Positions 1 to 12,322 of a stretch of 64,000 nt of DNA are shown in pieces. Below the pieces are notes generated by a model. The model searched no databases. It was not told the origin of the DNA and was given only the letters and a program-made list of their open reading frames with translations. The position numbers and the translations under genes were made by a program. Positions within the stretch are counted from its first letter, which is position 1, and every line of letters begins with the position of its first letter. The stretch comes from Ananas comosus. Its lineage: Eukaryota > Streptophyta > Magnoliopsida > Poales > Bromeliaceae. The stretch covers positions 5,125,978-5,189,977 of the forward strand of contig NC_033622.1 in NCBI RefSeq assembly GCF_001540865.1. The letters run 5' to 3'.

Positions 1-534
1 GAAGAGATAACCAAAGTAATAAACAGATATCGTAAGGTCGGTAGCAATGAGATAATAACCGACAATAAATGCGAAAATACCGCTACTGAGCAGAAAACAA
101 CAACTAGGCATAATCAACAAGTATACTGGAATAGTAGCAATAATGGCTAGAAAGGAACTACAACTTCCAATCAGTATATAGCTATCTGCTAGTGTAACTA
201 ACCATAGAACGTACCAATGCATCAACTGGATGAACAAAACCAACAACCAAAACTACTGCCGTATTGGTCGAAAGACCTCAGGCTAAACCACATCCTACTC
301 GCCCACTTGGCATATAACCCTAATAGGCACCTTGTAGGGCTCACGGGTCGGAAGTACGACCACTTTTCTGAAAAAGAATACTCTCTTGCAGTGGATCAAA
401 CCGCTGGTGTACGCGAAGATGCTCACGAGCTATGGCAATCAATACGATATGCTCAATGGCCCACAACGGTAACTAGCCGAAAGAGTAATCAACATATATC
501 TGACCAAATCAAGTCCACTGTTCCCAAAGGAAAT

Positions 535-663
535 GTCACCATATCACTAACCTACAAGGTCTATATAACCAAGTCACCATATCACTGACCTACAAGGTCT
601 ATATAACCAAGTCACCATGTCACTGACCTATAAGGTCTATATAACCAAGTTACCATGTCACTG
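535..663. repeat. 38-bp tandem repeat, about 3.4 copies
   Basis: Units start at 535, 573 and 611, with a partial fourth at 649. Each begins GTCACCATRTCACT and ends with ATATAACCAA. The units differ at only a few bases, so the array is recent compared with its surroundings. Confidence 0.9.
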
Positions 664-3168
664 TAATCAAATCATGACAACTAATCATAATCAATGCTAC
701 TCTACAACTAGATCACGGCACCATAGACAAGAATACCATAGAGTAGACAAACGGAAAAATCAAATGATGTCTAAAAGCTTAGTAAGTAAACATAAATATA
801 CTATGCAATCACAAAGGAGAAGAAAGGAAAGAAGTCACCAAGCAAGCACCGTTGAACCGACTTCTGATGGAAGTACCCACCTCTACTGAAGAATGTAACC
901 GGGTTGTCGACACCCGTCAATGTCTCCCGCCACAGTCCGTACCTATACTAAGTCCTCCCAAAACGTAATTAGCTCGAACCCACTAATTATAAAAGCTATG
1001 GTTTCAAGTGAAACCAACAAGAAAGCAATCGGGTTTTTGGATCCCGTTCCTCGATCACCGAAAGATCGCCCGATTGTCGCACCGACTCGTCAGAGTGTCA
1101 CCCCAACCCACAGGGTATTCCAAAATAAATCCCACACAAAGCCTACCTCGTTCGCTGTCCCAATACATCAATTTAATGCCAATGGGGCAGCCGCACAAAT
1201 AGTGCATCAAAACTGAAAGCCGTGGTCCCGGAAATCACCGGTTTGGCGTCCGAGGTGCCTTTCGGCACCAGAGCCACCCGCAGCCATCGTGCTGCGACCA
1301 GAGGTGTCAAACCTCACACTAAGACCAGCCAATAAGGCTCATACTCTGTTGCGAACAGCAACAACCTGCGCGACAAGAAACCACACCCGAAATCGCTCGA
1401 TTTCAGCATTTTGGGGCTCAAATTAGCCCCAAAGCATTCCGAACGACTCCAAAATTAATTCAGCCTTCCATGCTATCCCAAAACACTCACTTTTGGGTGT
1501 TGGGACAGCCACACGCTAAGTGGTGCGATCCGAATGCGAACTCGCCAAAATCCGTCATGTCGGGTTACCAAAAATTGCCATTTTCTGCTTTGGAACCCAC
1601 CTAGGGTCCATCGCTGGTCCGTGTTTTGCACCAGCGAGGTCCCGGCAAGCCAACAAGGCTACCCTACCACTGCAACCAGCAGTCGAACTCACTTCGTGAA
1701 AACAGCCAAAATCGCAAACAAAAATACACACAAATCACCATTTTCATGCGTCGATCACCACGAAATCCCAATTGAGGGGTTCCTGGACCTTGAACATCAA
1801 GTTCGAACCGTTTACGCAAGATCCCATGCTGTCCAAGACAGAAAACACTAATTTTCGGATCAACACAATTACCGTCATTCCACTCCAGGCTTCCGAAAGT
1901 GTCCAATTTGCCACCAGAACCCTCCACCGCTCATCTGTCGCCTCCGAGCATCCGAGGCGACCAAGGCGGCTAGCCAACAGGGCTAAGTGATGATTTTCTA
2001 GGGCAACCAAGCAGCCGAAAAGTAACTAAGATGCGAAACCGCGTTCTACCGGCGACTTTGCCGAAAAAACGCACCAAAACCCGTTTTCGTTTGCACGAGG
2101 GCTTCAAGACCTAGACGATCAGTCCAGAGGGTCACACACAACGACCACACACTGCCCCAGGCAGCCTACACAGCCACAATTGCAACTTAGCCCCTAAACC
2201 TTCTAATATTCACAAAATATATATGTAAACGAAGGTGTTTAGAGTCGTTACCGACAACCGTGCGCCTCTGGGATAATGCAAGAGCACCAGCGGACAGGTC
2301 CCGACGTGCCGGACACCGTGCTTGCTATCCGGAGCGCAAACGACAGCCAGGAGCACAAACGATGCGATGTCAACAGCAACGAAGTAGGTGCACCAGGAGC
2401 TACGATGGCACCGCTTCGAAATGAAGCCTCTCCGGCAGGATCTGAGGTGAGCATGGTGATCAACGAGGGCTTGGGGTCACCGTGCTCGCTTTCCGAGGAG
2501 TCGAGGACCTCTCAGATCGCCGGAACAGTGAGAGAGAGACCAAGGATGCCCTAGCCCGAGCTGGCCGGGAGTAAACTTGCTCCGGTCGGCCGCCCGCAGC
2601 CCGGCAGCGCGCGCGGAGGTAGAGACCGGGTACAGAGATCGAGGGGAACTCCATGCTTCCCCCGACTGGCGGCGAAAAGCGACGGCGGCAAAGTTGGAAG
2701 AAAGCTCGGCCAGCAACAAAAGGCTCGGGCCCGGGTGGCTCTCCTCGGCTGCAGCAGCGACCTGGACGGCGTGGGGCAACAACGGCGCGCTCCCTGAGGC
2801 CAGAGGGAGGCGGCAATGACGCGCAGAGGCTGCTGTGGTGGCACGGAGAAGATGCGGCCCGCCTTTGCCCTAGCCGCACCGAGGGGAGCACCCATGGCCG
2901 CGGCAGCGCTCAGCCATGCTGGGTTGCCGGGGAAAGATCACCGAAGGTCCGTGCGTTGCGGGGAGAGGCCCGAGAAGGAGCCAGGTCCAAAGAGGGAGTA
3001 AAAAAGAAGGGAGAGATCATGAGAGAAAAGAGAGAGAAAGAGAGAGGAAGACATGCAGAGGGAGAGCCTTCTCTACCGATCGGAGGAGCACCGGCAGCGG
3101 GCGACGCGCCGGCGGTGACCATAGGGGTGACGGCAGGGAAAGGTTAGGGTTACGGCTTCATCTTCACC

Positions 3169-3193
3169 TATATACATATATACATATATAAAA
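3169..3193 (-). promoter_or_regulatory. TATA-rich core promoter candidate
   Basis: An alternating TATATA run sits on the minus strand just upstream of a leader with CCCTAACC and dense CT tracts. Position and composition fit an RNA polymerase II start in the old element. There is no transcript evidence. Confidence 0.35.
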
Positions 3194-5585
3194 GATGGAG
3201 GATTTGCAGAAAAGTCCTCCTAACGCCACAGAATTTTACACCCAACCCTTACCTGTCACGCCCCGAGACCGCTCCCAATTTGGTCCGGTTCGGGCACGCC
3301 GACAGACCGCCGAACGGACAGAGTTTCCCCTGTACGTCCTAGGCGTCGCAACAAGTACAATACAAAGGTTCCAACCAGGAACAGTACTCAGCAAACAGAA
3401 TTGCATCAGGAAGGTATCAATCAACATAAACACATCCTATGATATTACATCCATTCATTTTACATCACAATTCCATTACATTCAACTTCCAATACAATTA
3501 AGTTATTACAACATTTATTGATTACAATTTGATACATTTGCTTGCTTTCATTTTCTATACCCCTAAGCTACGTCGACGGGGTACTGCTAGCTCTGGTCTC
3601 TGGGGGTAGGGCGCTATCTATGGAGCTACGCCCTTGCCTCGCGCCGCCGCGCCGCTCACGTGCGAACCTGTAAAACCCCAAAACAACGTGGGGTGAGAAC
3701 CAACTCCATGGTTCCCAGTGGGTACGGCCACCCAAGGGAGGAGCTCGACCAACAGGTCCAAGGGAGGCAAATACAAGTTAGTCCAATAAACAGATAGATA
3801 TGTATATCATAAACATGCAACTAACTTTACCTTGCTTTGCCTCACAACTGCAATGATGTCATGCTATATGCAACAGGAATATATGCAACAACTAGTAGAA
3901 TTATTGATTCTACAATCAATCTCGCTAATCTTAGCTCATGTCATCCAACTCTAAGGTTTCCACTACCTTAGGTTATCACATTTACCACTAGCCCTCAAGG
4001 TTCTATCTACCTTATTCCAGCTAGCCACCCGACTCGGCCTCGAGTCAATCAACAGCGGATAATCCGCGCTCTGCCCGGCTCGAGGTGAAGGATCCTGTCG
4101 CATGCACCTCAGCCTGCAAGCCAAGAACCACATCGCCCAACGGTCCGCCCGAAGGTCCGTGCACCGTGGTCAGGGATCCGCTAGTGGGAGAGGAAACATA
4201 GCCGCGTACACCCATAGCCAAGATCCCCGATAGGGAGAGGAACATGCCGTACACCCTAGCGCTCTTTGTTCTTGCTTAGTCATAATCCTCAAAGTTCTTT
4301 CCGGTGGGAGAGGAACATCGCCGCATACACCCGCGGTCCAAGAACTATTGAGTTCACAAGTACTGGGATTCCGGAATCGACTTCACAAGTCAAGGGTCCA
4401 TATCCAACCCTATACTATTGACCTATCTAGGTCCAATGCACTTTCCACCCTAGGTCCAACTGACTCTAGGTCTAATGCCTCAATTTCACAACCTAGGTTT
4501 ACCTTAACTCTAGGTTCAGTTCTCAACCTATGTTCTTTAACACTAGGTTAGATGCCACACACCTAGATCCCGACTCTAGGTTCATACTCAACCTATGTTC
4601 TTTAACACTAGGTTAGATGCCACTCGTTATTTATCCTAGGTTCAACAACACTAGGTTCAATGTCATCTATGTTCGACCTATGTTTATTAACACTAGGTTA
4701 ATGCCACTCGATCTACTTGATATCCTATTTGTCATATCGAGTCCATATGCACATGCATCTTATCTAACATGCTCACATGATGTTACATGCACCTAGCATA
4801 CATTCCAATGCACACATACATATCACTTGCATTATCACTAGCATGTATTCTATATCATATCATTTTACATGGATCTACTTAGCATTTGCATCATATTATT
4901 AACATGCATTATTTACATTTATATGCATCATCTATATGCCTCATTTACATTCATATGCATCAACGTGGATTCTTAATCATCTTAGACATAAAGGGCGACC
5001 TAGTCGCTTCGGTAAACACAACCCACCTTAACTCGCGTTCCGATTGCTCGTCGACACTTGCAATCGGCCTCCCGCGGCACTCGGCACCCGTTTGGGCCCG
5101 ATCTCACAGTTGCTCTCCAAGAGCGCGTCGCTTCGCCGTTTCAAGTGCTAACGATCTTCGCCTCGCCGTTACGATGCTCGGGACCCGATTTCACGATTTA
5201 TGGACGTCGCCTCGGCCCTCCAGGCGGAAACGAAGCTCCAAGCGTCCGTTTCTTCAATATCTTTGCAACGGCTCGTCGGATTGCCGAACCGTCTTCGCCA
5301 ACTTGTTTCGTTACCTATCAATTAGGTTTACAGAGGGTTATTTGAGATCAAACCCATCTATTTACAAAAATCCCATTTTTGAGCCCTAGTTTGCGACTAC
5401 GGCAAAATATCCCAAATCGATCTCCGATTCATGCATTAATCTACTCATAAGCATGCTAGGATTCCATCTAAACCATTCTTAGAGTGTATTAACCAAACCC
5501 TAAGAAATCACCATTAAAGAGCTTCCAAGAAGCTTACCTCCTAAAGCCTCTCCAAGCACAAGGAAGGAATGAAGAAGATGGAAAG

Positions 5586-5653
5586 CTCTTCCTCTTCTTC
5601 TTCTTCTTCTTCTTCTTCCTCTTCTCCTTCTTCTTCTTCTTCTTCTCTTCTAT
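5586..5653. repeat. (TTC/GAA)n microsatellite
   Basis: An imperfect TTC repeat lies in the leader part of solo LTR A. It accounts for the poly-lysine/serine reading frames on both strands. Confidence 0.9.
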
Positions 5654-5814
5654 TTCGTTTAGAGAGAGAGAGGGACACGGTTGGGGTGAGGGAGAAGAGA
5701 GAAATGGGCTAAAACCCACTTCTATACACTCTAATAAGTGCAAAATTGCACTTAAGCCCCTCAACAAGCCTCTTCTTGCAACAGCCCGAACTGGGCATTT
5801 TCGGGGTTCGGGGA

Positions 5815-5885
5815 CCGGTCTCTACATGAGGGACCGGTCTCTGAGAGACCGGTCTCTCTACCTGGGACCGGTCCCAGAGAGACCT
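5815..5885. repeat. Cluster of GGGACCGGTCCC-type palindromes
   Basis: Four copies of the core ACCGGT with flanks close to GGGACCGGTCYC occur within about 70 bp. They lie 70-150 bp upstream of the putative TATA of LTR A on the minus strand. The same arrangement recurs in LTRs H and I. Confidence 0.85.
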
Positions 5886-6216
5886 CCAGCCCAGACTTAG
5901 CCAATTTTCAGCTTCGTCCGTTTTCACTCCGTTTTCGCCCGTTTTCGTTCGCTTGACCTCCGATTCGTCTCAAATCGAACCGAGATTCTCCAAACATGCT
6001 TTCAAACATGTTTTCATCATCTTTCCATCCTCGCTAATGCCGGATTTAGCTCACGGCCCAATTTAGCCTTTCGGGTTCCGTTTCCGCGCCTACGCGCACC
6101 GAAACGCTCGATAGCTCCCGAACTTCACCGAACTTCACCGGAACCATTCAAATAGCTCTCCAATCGAATGTACACCATAACTTAATAGTTTTAGAAGTCC
6201 GGTACCTTACATTACC

Positions 6217-7041
6217 AGTGTAAGATATTTTCGCTCAAACTTTCTTGTGCACTTTGATACCCGAAAAACTGCGTTTCAGTCTGAAAAGCCTCTCGATCGC
6301 AAAACTCTCTAACGACATCATCTCAATGCCATTTCGCACAGATAAATTCGAATTTCGCAAAATTTGAGACATAAGGTCCTCTCTGAGCCTACTTTCATGT
6401 AGAACCTTCCACTCACCAAAATTGTGGAATTTCTCACCAAAAATGATAGCCCTTTTGCAAGGTGTTCCATTTTCACACTTTGCAAAAACTTGCAGTTTAG
6501 CCCTCCAATCTGAGAGTTTCATACTGAAAACTCACAACTGCATGTAAAAAACCCAGTGGCACCATCCCATGAACTTTCACACAAAACGGAGCACCAAAGA
6601 ATTCTAAAAAGCAAAAACATCGAGTAGAGAAATGCCAATATACGATAAAAGCAGATTTTCTCGCAAACTATGGATCAAATGTAAAATTGAACAATGCCAT
6701 CACCTCTGGCATAGCCGAACCATCGAAAATGACCTATTGGATCGTCCGAAACGGAGTCCGAATCACATCCGAAGGCATCCTCAAACCGAAGCTTCAAAAT
6801 AAATCCTAGGTTACTATTCACTTAAGTGAATAGTACCCAACACCTTACGCCTCAAATAAAAACTCGTTTATCCCCAGAATTAAACCAGAAATTCCAACAT
6901 TAAAATACATGTACAACGCCACTGAAAAGCACCAAAATACACCATGAAAATTTCAGTCCTCACAATTAGAACTTTAGCTTATTTTCTAATAGATACAGTT
7001 TGGACAATGAAAAAATTTAGAAAATTTGCAACTAGCTACAG
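6217..7041 (-). mobile_element. 5' part of the element split by solo LTR A
   Basis: This continues the 1-3248 element across the TTACC duplication. On the minus strand a plausible LTR start, TGTAGCTAGTTGC, falls at 7041. The stretch is AT-rich and has no conserved protein. The 7041 boundary is a guess based only on the TG dinucleotide and the change in character. Confidence 0.35.
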
Positions 7042-10000
7042 GCATCAAGTGTAAAATTATTTTGTCATTTGTTAATTGGTATAGTACAATATTTGAATTT
7101 TGTAGCCACTACGTGTTACTTTTCACCATGAGTTTATCAAATAGGTTTCCTTGTTGTGATGTTATGCAAGCATAAGGTCCTCAAACCTTTATATTTGAGG
7201 CGAGTCTATCACATGTCTGACCAAGTTTCTAAGTTGAGGTGCTACATCAAACAATTAATGCGTAATTATTATGTGGTCGATAGTGACTCATAGTTTTCCT
7301 AACCTTATTTGGTTTCACTGATTATGGGTATTTGTACCGTTTATTTGTGACATTTCAAGGTACGAGGACATGTACTGCAATTTCAGCTTAGGGTTTTCTA
7401 AGAGGCAACTATCTTTTGTACTCCATTTTTATAAAATAGTAAAATCTTTCCTCTAGCTTCACCTATGGATGAAAGTGGTGAAGCTGAACCAAGTAAATTG
7501 CTTGTGATCTCTATTTTCTTCTCTCTTCTTGGTTATCTTTGGTGTTCGCATACAACAAACTCTGTTTTCTTTGCTAGAGTAGTTCATGTGCAATGTAATG
7601 GAGAACTCGATTGATCCGCTTGGAGACTCAGAGCTCAAGCAAATAATAAATCAAGATATTTTTATCTTTCCGCAGTAAGCTAATGTGCCAATCAAAGTTT
7701 AGCTAACATTATCAAGCATCATCATGTCAATAGAAGAAGACTTCTAAGCTTCAAAATACTCTCATTATTTAAGCAAAAACTATACTAGATTTTTTTTTTT
7801 TTAATGAAACTTTTCCTTGCAGCTTTTCCACGCACCGCCATTTCATAGTTGAAATCTAGAAACTGCCACCTATGTTTCCCACTGTAACTTTTATTTACGA
7901 CGTTCTGTTGTTAGTAGATTCAAATAAGCTCTATGGGTAATCAAAGAGAGGTTTTCTTTCCTTAGAAATGGAGAGATGCTGCATGAAGCAGGCACTCACA
8001 AAGGAGGATTGCTGGAGATTTAAGATGTGGATCAGGCTCCAAAATTTGCTTATTCATGTACCTTTAGCAGTAAATCAATTGATAACTACATGTAAACCTC
8101 TTCTACTCAAATTGATTGGTTCTCCTAAACAAATATCTGGTTTTTAGCAAACAGATTTTCCATGAAAACATTATGGTTCTCTCTAATTTTCCTTTAAACA
8201 GAGAGCCCTACGAATTATTTATTTATTGGTTTTCCTACAGACAGCTAGACGTGTAATATCTACTGCTCAAACACATTAATAGGAACGTAAGAGAGTTAAA
8301 AGCTACATTTGTAAACCAATATACCAGCTCCAAAGAAAAACAAGTTATATAATATTATTAATTAGCATTTTTTGTTATCTCACAGTAGTTAGAAAATTGA
8401 GATATCAAGATAGAATCATAGAAACAAGGTGCTACAAGTTTTTACTTCTATTTGCTATAATATATATAGATATTATCCCCAAAAAAAAAGGAAAACAATT
8501 ACCTGTTTCCCTCACAAACCATCGCAACTTCTCAGATTTGACGTAAGAACCATACTCTTTTCCCTTGTCTTCTATCCTCTGGAAGTGGCCAAAGAACAAG
8601 ACATTCATAATTTAACTATCCAAAAGCTTCTCTATTATTCAAAAAGCTGGAAAAATATATGCATAGATCACTATAAAGCAGCTAGATCCAAAATGAGATG
8701 AGATAGTGTTAATCTACTTTCTATTTTAGTAATACTAAAGCAGGATTCAATGGGAATATGTTGATTTGAGGAATACACTTTAAACGAACTTCCTAACACT
8801 CCATAGTGCCTGTTCCTGCATCCTCCTAAACTCAAAAGATCAGCCTTTAAGTTCTACCTTAGGAAAACTGAATACTTTCCAGCTGAAATTTCTAATTACT
8901 TGTCTTCATTTGCATTCCACAATAAGTCTTTATTTCATTCAACAAGAAAGGATCAACACCAATTTAAAGACCTTAATTGTTGGAATACCTCCTCTTATAT
9001 CTGAAATTTTGACAATGAAGGAGCAAAGCATTATCTTTGCTAAATATTACGGAAAAACCAAGACATCCCTTATTCTCTTTGTACCAATATTTAGGGGCAG
9101 ATCATTTTGAATTGTGAGCCGTCAACAGAATGTTTACAGTCTTCAACTTTGTGGTCTTCCTACAGTTTAAATTTGTAAGATAGAGAAAGAAGCTTAGATG
9201 TTCTAACTTGTGCAATCTTTTCCCTGTAAGAGGTTTGTAAATCTTCACAGTGATTCTTATTTGTATCCTCTTGATCATCCGGATATTGGATACCAATTTC
9301 ATTATCAGATACATTACATTACAAATGTGCGAAACATATACTGTTCTATTTATTTTTCTTAGTTAGAAATATTATGGCATTATAAACAAAACGGGTTCAT
9401 GTATTGATGCATAGTTTTATTTACACTGAAACAACTCCATCAATTATCCTAAAACTCCAGTATTAATGCGTATTTTCTTAATGACCCTTAAACCGTAAGG
9501 ATAACTGTGGCATTTTTTTTTTTCCATACATTTTTACTATGGAACAAGTAAGAGAGCCACCATTTTAGTATGTGAGCATCATGTAAATGAGTTAACCACA
9601 TTAAAAAGAAAGGATCAATAAGATTAAGCAATTAAATCAGTATGTGTATTTAACAAACGACATGATTGTTACTTGCTCAATTTAAATGAAAATCGATCAC
9701 AAATCATTACAGCAGCTGAAAAGGAATCAGGGAAGTGCTAAAATCTAGTCTACAGAAAGATAAAGTGCAGAAAGCTCAAATTAACTAGATTGCAAAATCA
9801 ATTATATTAGATTGCACACCTCCTTAAGTGGCATTTCTTTTCTTCTACGAGAAAGTACAACAGAGACATCAGAAAAAGTGAATTAACAAGCAATAGCATG
9901 TTAAAAACTATAAAAGTTGTATACCAGCAATATTCAAATAACATTTTGTGCCACTTAATAACAACCTTACTCCACCAAGAATTGAAAAGGCATCACCCTA

Positions 10001-10067
10001 GAATTAAAAAAAAAAAAATCTCAAATCAAAGAAGAAAAGATTTACTGGAAAATGCATCACCCATTAC
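7042..10067. other. AT-rich stretch with no recognised gene
   Basis: I see no conserved reading frame, tandem array or terminal repeat here, only short A/T runs. It could be intergenic, or intron sequence downstream of the minus-strand exons at 10068-10206 and 11666-11938. I could not find further exons of either in it. Confidence 0.5.
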
Positions 10068-10206
10068 CGGTGAAATGCCAATGAGGCAGATCAAGAAACC
10101 AAATCCCATGGCTTGTTCGGTATTGTTGTCTTTCAAATCAAACTTTATATGAAAGAGTGCAGGATTGGATGGTGGATTGCCTGCAAATCTTGCACCCAAG
10201 GCCTTT
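10068..10206 (-). CDS. Candidate internal exon, product unknown
   Basis: On the minus strand a 139-base block is bounded by a good acceptor (TTGCCATAG) and a good donor (CCG/GTAATG). It stays open in a frame encoding about 45 residues. The peptide has a Pro/Asn-rich start, a charged middle (DLKDNNTEQ) and a hydrophobic end (MGFGFLICLIGI) that could enter a membrane. Composition is clearly coding-like against AT-rich flanks. I do not recognise the protein. It is on the same strand as the transit-peptide exon 1.5 kb upstream, but the sequence does not join them by homology. Confidence 0.4.
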
Positions 10207-10295
10207 CTATGGCAAGGAAAAATAAAAACTTAAAGGCAACTTTGCTTAACTTACTGTGATTTTTTTTGAAAAAGTTGTCATCCCTCATTGGGTTG

Positions 10296-10839
10296 ATATG
10301 CATTGCAAGTGTTGAGACATTTTATAATTAAATATGAAAATATTAATTTTTATCTTTGATGACCTATGCATTCATGGTGGAGATGCAAGTGAAGTTACAA
10401 CTCTTCATGTGAACTATGAATCTTGCATTTCTAAATCTCGTAACCTATATACATTCACTCTCTATAACTCCTAGTATCTAAATTTGAACCTACATAAGCT
10501 GTAATCTATAGTTTTAATTTCTTGTAACCTATAGACTTATGAAGCTTATACATAGAGAGCTTCTCCACTCTTTTGGACACACACCAGCACAACTTACATG
10601 CTATTTTTTCTATCTCTATATTCTTTTACATTTGAGATAGAAACGAAAGAAAGGTACTTGTTTTTTTGTGTTGCTTTAGGCTCATCCATTTGTGTAGAGT
10701 TGGTGAAGCCTCACGACAAGGGTCGAGCCGTTGAATCCGGAGATAACAAGCCAATATTCTGTTTGCATCGATTGGATAGCTTTACCAACCGCAGAAGTTC
10801 TAAATCTTCTTAAAAAGAGTGAGATTTTTGTACCTCGGG
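10296..10839 (+). mobile_element. Possible copia-type solo LTR
   Basis: It begins TGTTGAGACATT, a common Ty1/copia LTR start. A promoter-like AT-rich part follows (repeated CTATA and GTAACCTATA motifs), then a more complex 3' part. No matching CA end or target duplication was found before the MITE at 10843, so the right end is uncertain. Confidence 0.3.
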
Positions 10840-10842
10840 TTA

Positions 10843-11456
10843 GGGCATGTTTGGTTACTCGAAAGTGAGCCAAGTGGAAAAAGTCACTTTTATAAAAGTG
10901 ACTTTTCAGTTCGATTGTTTGGTTGCTATAAAGTAAAAAATTAAAACTATAATTTTTTATTTTTTTATTATTATTATTATTATATATAAAGAGGTAAAAA
11001 TATAAACAAACGACTTATACTTGCAATTTAAATTAAAAATTTAAATTTAAATTCTAGAATTCAACTTTAAATAAAAATAAAATTTTAAAATTTAAATTTA
11101 AATATAAAGTCATAAATTTGAATTTAAAATTTTATGTTGAATTTTAATTCACAAATAAAATTCAAAATGTGATCATAATTTTAATTCAAATTTAAAGTGA
11201 AATTAAACTTTAAAAGTAAAATTAAATATTAAAGTTAAGACCAAATATAATCTCTTAGCTAAGCTCTCCACTTTCGGTAACTTACGAGTCTTTTGAGCCG
11301 AAGTCAAAAAAGTGAGATTTAGTTATAACTTACTTTATCAGCCCACTTTCGTAAAATGACTTTTATATTCACTTTCGTAAACCAAACAATCGAGAAGACG
11401 TCACTTTCTAAAAGTATCAGTTTCGATACATCACTTTCGGCGAACCAAACATGCCC
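10843..11456. mobile_element. Tourist-like MITE (PIF/Harbinger), TSD TTA
   Basis: The terminal inverted repeat starts GGGCATGTTTGGTT and the right end is its exact complement. Homology continues imperfectly for about 80 bp inward, with repeated AAAGTGACTTT and GATTGTTTGGTT blocks. The flanks are TTA at 10840-10842 and 11457-11459. The 614-bp length, G-rich termini and TTA duplication are the hallmarks of non-autonomous PIF/Harbinger elements. The interior is AT-rich and encodes nothing. Confidence 0.9.
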
Positions 11457-11665
11457 TTAGATTGATTCATCGATACTTTTTATTTTTCATTTTTTCAGTC
11501 CAATCTCTATTTTTGTATATTTACACTAGCAGCTAAGTAAACAAACTACGATAAAAATAAAAAAATAAAAAAAAAGAAATTAAGGAGTTCATCCAGCAGC
11601 AAAACTAATTACATAGAGCTTATGTTTACAAAAATAGAAATAAGACAACAATACAAAACACGTAC

Positions 11666-11938
11666 ATAGAGCATCTGGCCGACGTTGCCGTCCTCCGCCG
11701 GCGATTCCGGGAGCTGGATGGCGCTCCGGCTGGAGGGGTTGTCTGTCACGAAGCCGAAGGGATTGAAGGCCGGCCGGCCGTCGTCCTTCGCTGGTTTACC
11801 GTCGCTCTTCTCGCTGCTGCTGCTCTTACAGACCACTGTTGGCCTTCTCCTCGGCTTCGTCCAGTCATTAGAGTGAGCGAAGAGGAGTGGAGAAGGAGAA
11901 GAGACGGAGGGGAAGAAGAGAAGAGAGGCGCTCATCAT
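11666..11938 (-). CDS. First coding exon, chloroplast alpha/beta-hydrolase-like protein
   Basis: An exon of 91 codons runs from an ATG at 11936-11938 to a splice donor (CTCTAT/GTACGTG) at 11665. The N-terminus is rich in Ser, Pro and Arg with almost no acidic residues up to about residue 36, and has VVCKSSSS as a likely plastid cleavage region, so it is a transit peptide. The rest contains FNPFGFVTDNPSSRSAIQLP and then AEDGNVGQMLY. From memory this block matches the segment before the hydrolase domain in a conserved chloroplast alpha/beta-hydrolase family (Arabidopsis At1g52510 type); that match is not verified. The frame is open upstream to 12091, but the MM at 11933-11938 is the better start because the transit peptide follows it. 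No hydrolase-domain exon was found downstream, so the gene is either very long-introned or truncated. Confidence 0.6.
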
Positions 11939-12322
11939 TACTCCGGGTTGAATAGAGCCGTTGGGTTTGCTTGTGGAGGAGGGTAAAGGATTAATTGGGT
12001 TGGGGCCGTCGAACTCGTGGTTGGGAGTCGCCGCTGCGGCCACCACCCACATTCTAAGATGGAATTTTTTTTGCCAACTATTCTCCTCCAAATACTTTAT
12101 TCTGAAAAAAAACCTATAAAAATTATATTTACAAAAATAGGCTCAAAATTGCTACGTGCGCTGCGAGATGGCAGAGGAAGATAGAAGCGGTGAACCAAAT
12201 ACCACTTTCAAGTGAAGGCAGTAAATAGCTCACCGCTTTCATAAAATTGTATCAAACCCACGAAGACGGTGAATGTATGCTACCCACTTTTAACCAGTAA
12301 TTTTTAATAGATTTTTATAAAA

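Larger units (their letters stand above)
1..3248 (-). mobile_element. Old LTR-retroelement-like region, minus strand
   Basis: No conserved protein is encoded here. Read on the minus strand, the stretch starts with a TATA-rich segment near 3169-3193. A GC-rich, pyrimidine-tract leader (about 2270-3150) follows, and then AT-richer non-coding sequence. This order (TATA, long C/T-rich leader, low-coding tail) matches the organisation of the LTRs elsewhere in the window. The solo LTR at 3254-6211 splits this region from 6217-7041, because its target duplication joins the two sides. The small reading frames on both strands between 2276 and 3191 come from GC-rich composition. A non-autonomous element, or the leader of a longer element extending to the left, is the best reading. 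The family is not recognised. Confidence 0.4.
3254..6211 (-). mobile_element. Solo LTR A (Ty3/gypsy, GGACCGGTCC subtype), TSD TTACC
   Basis: The plus strand reads TGTCACGCCCC at 3254 and ends CCTTACA at 6211. The flanking 5 bp are TTACC on both sides (3249-3253 and 6212-6216), a perfect target site duplication. The transcribed orientation is minus, because related copies are read as TGTAA...GGGGCGTGACA. The 2,958-bp length suits a gypsy LTR. Inside are a cluster of ACCGGT palindromes (5815-5885), a TATA-like TGTATAGAA on the minus strand near 5722-5731 and a (TTC)n tract. There is no internal coding region, so this is a solo LTR left by LTR-LTR recombination. Confidence 0.88.

Noticed and set aside
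2276..3191. Several overlapping 60-164-residue frames on both strands
   Set aside because: They overlap in most frames in a GC-rich, CT-tract leader, have no domain and no splice context; composition explains them.
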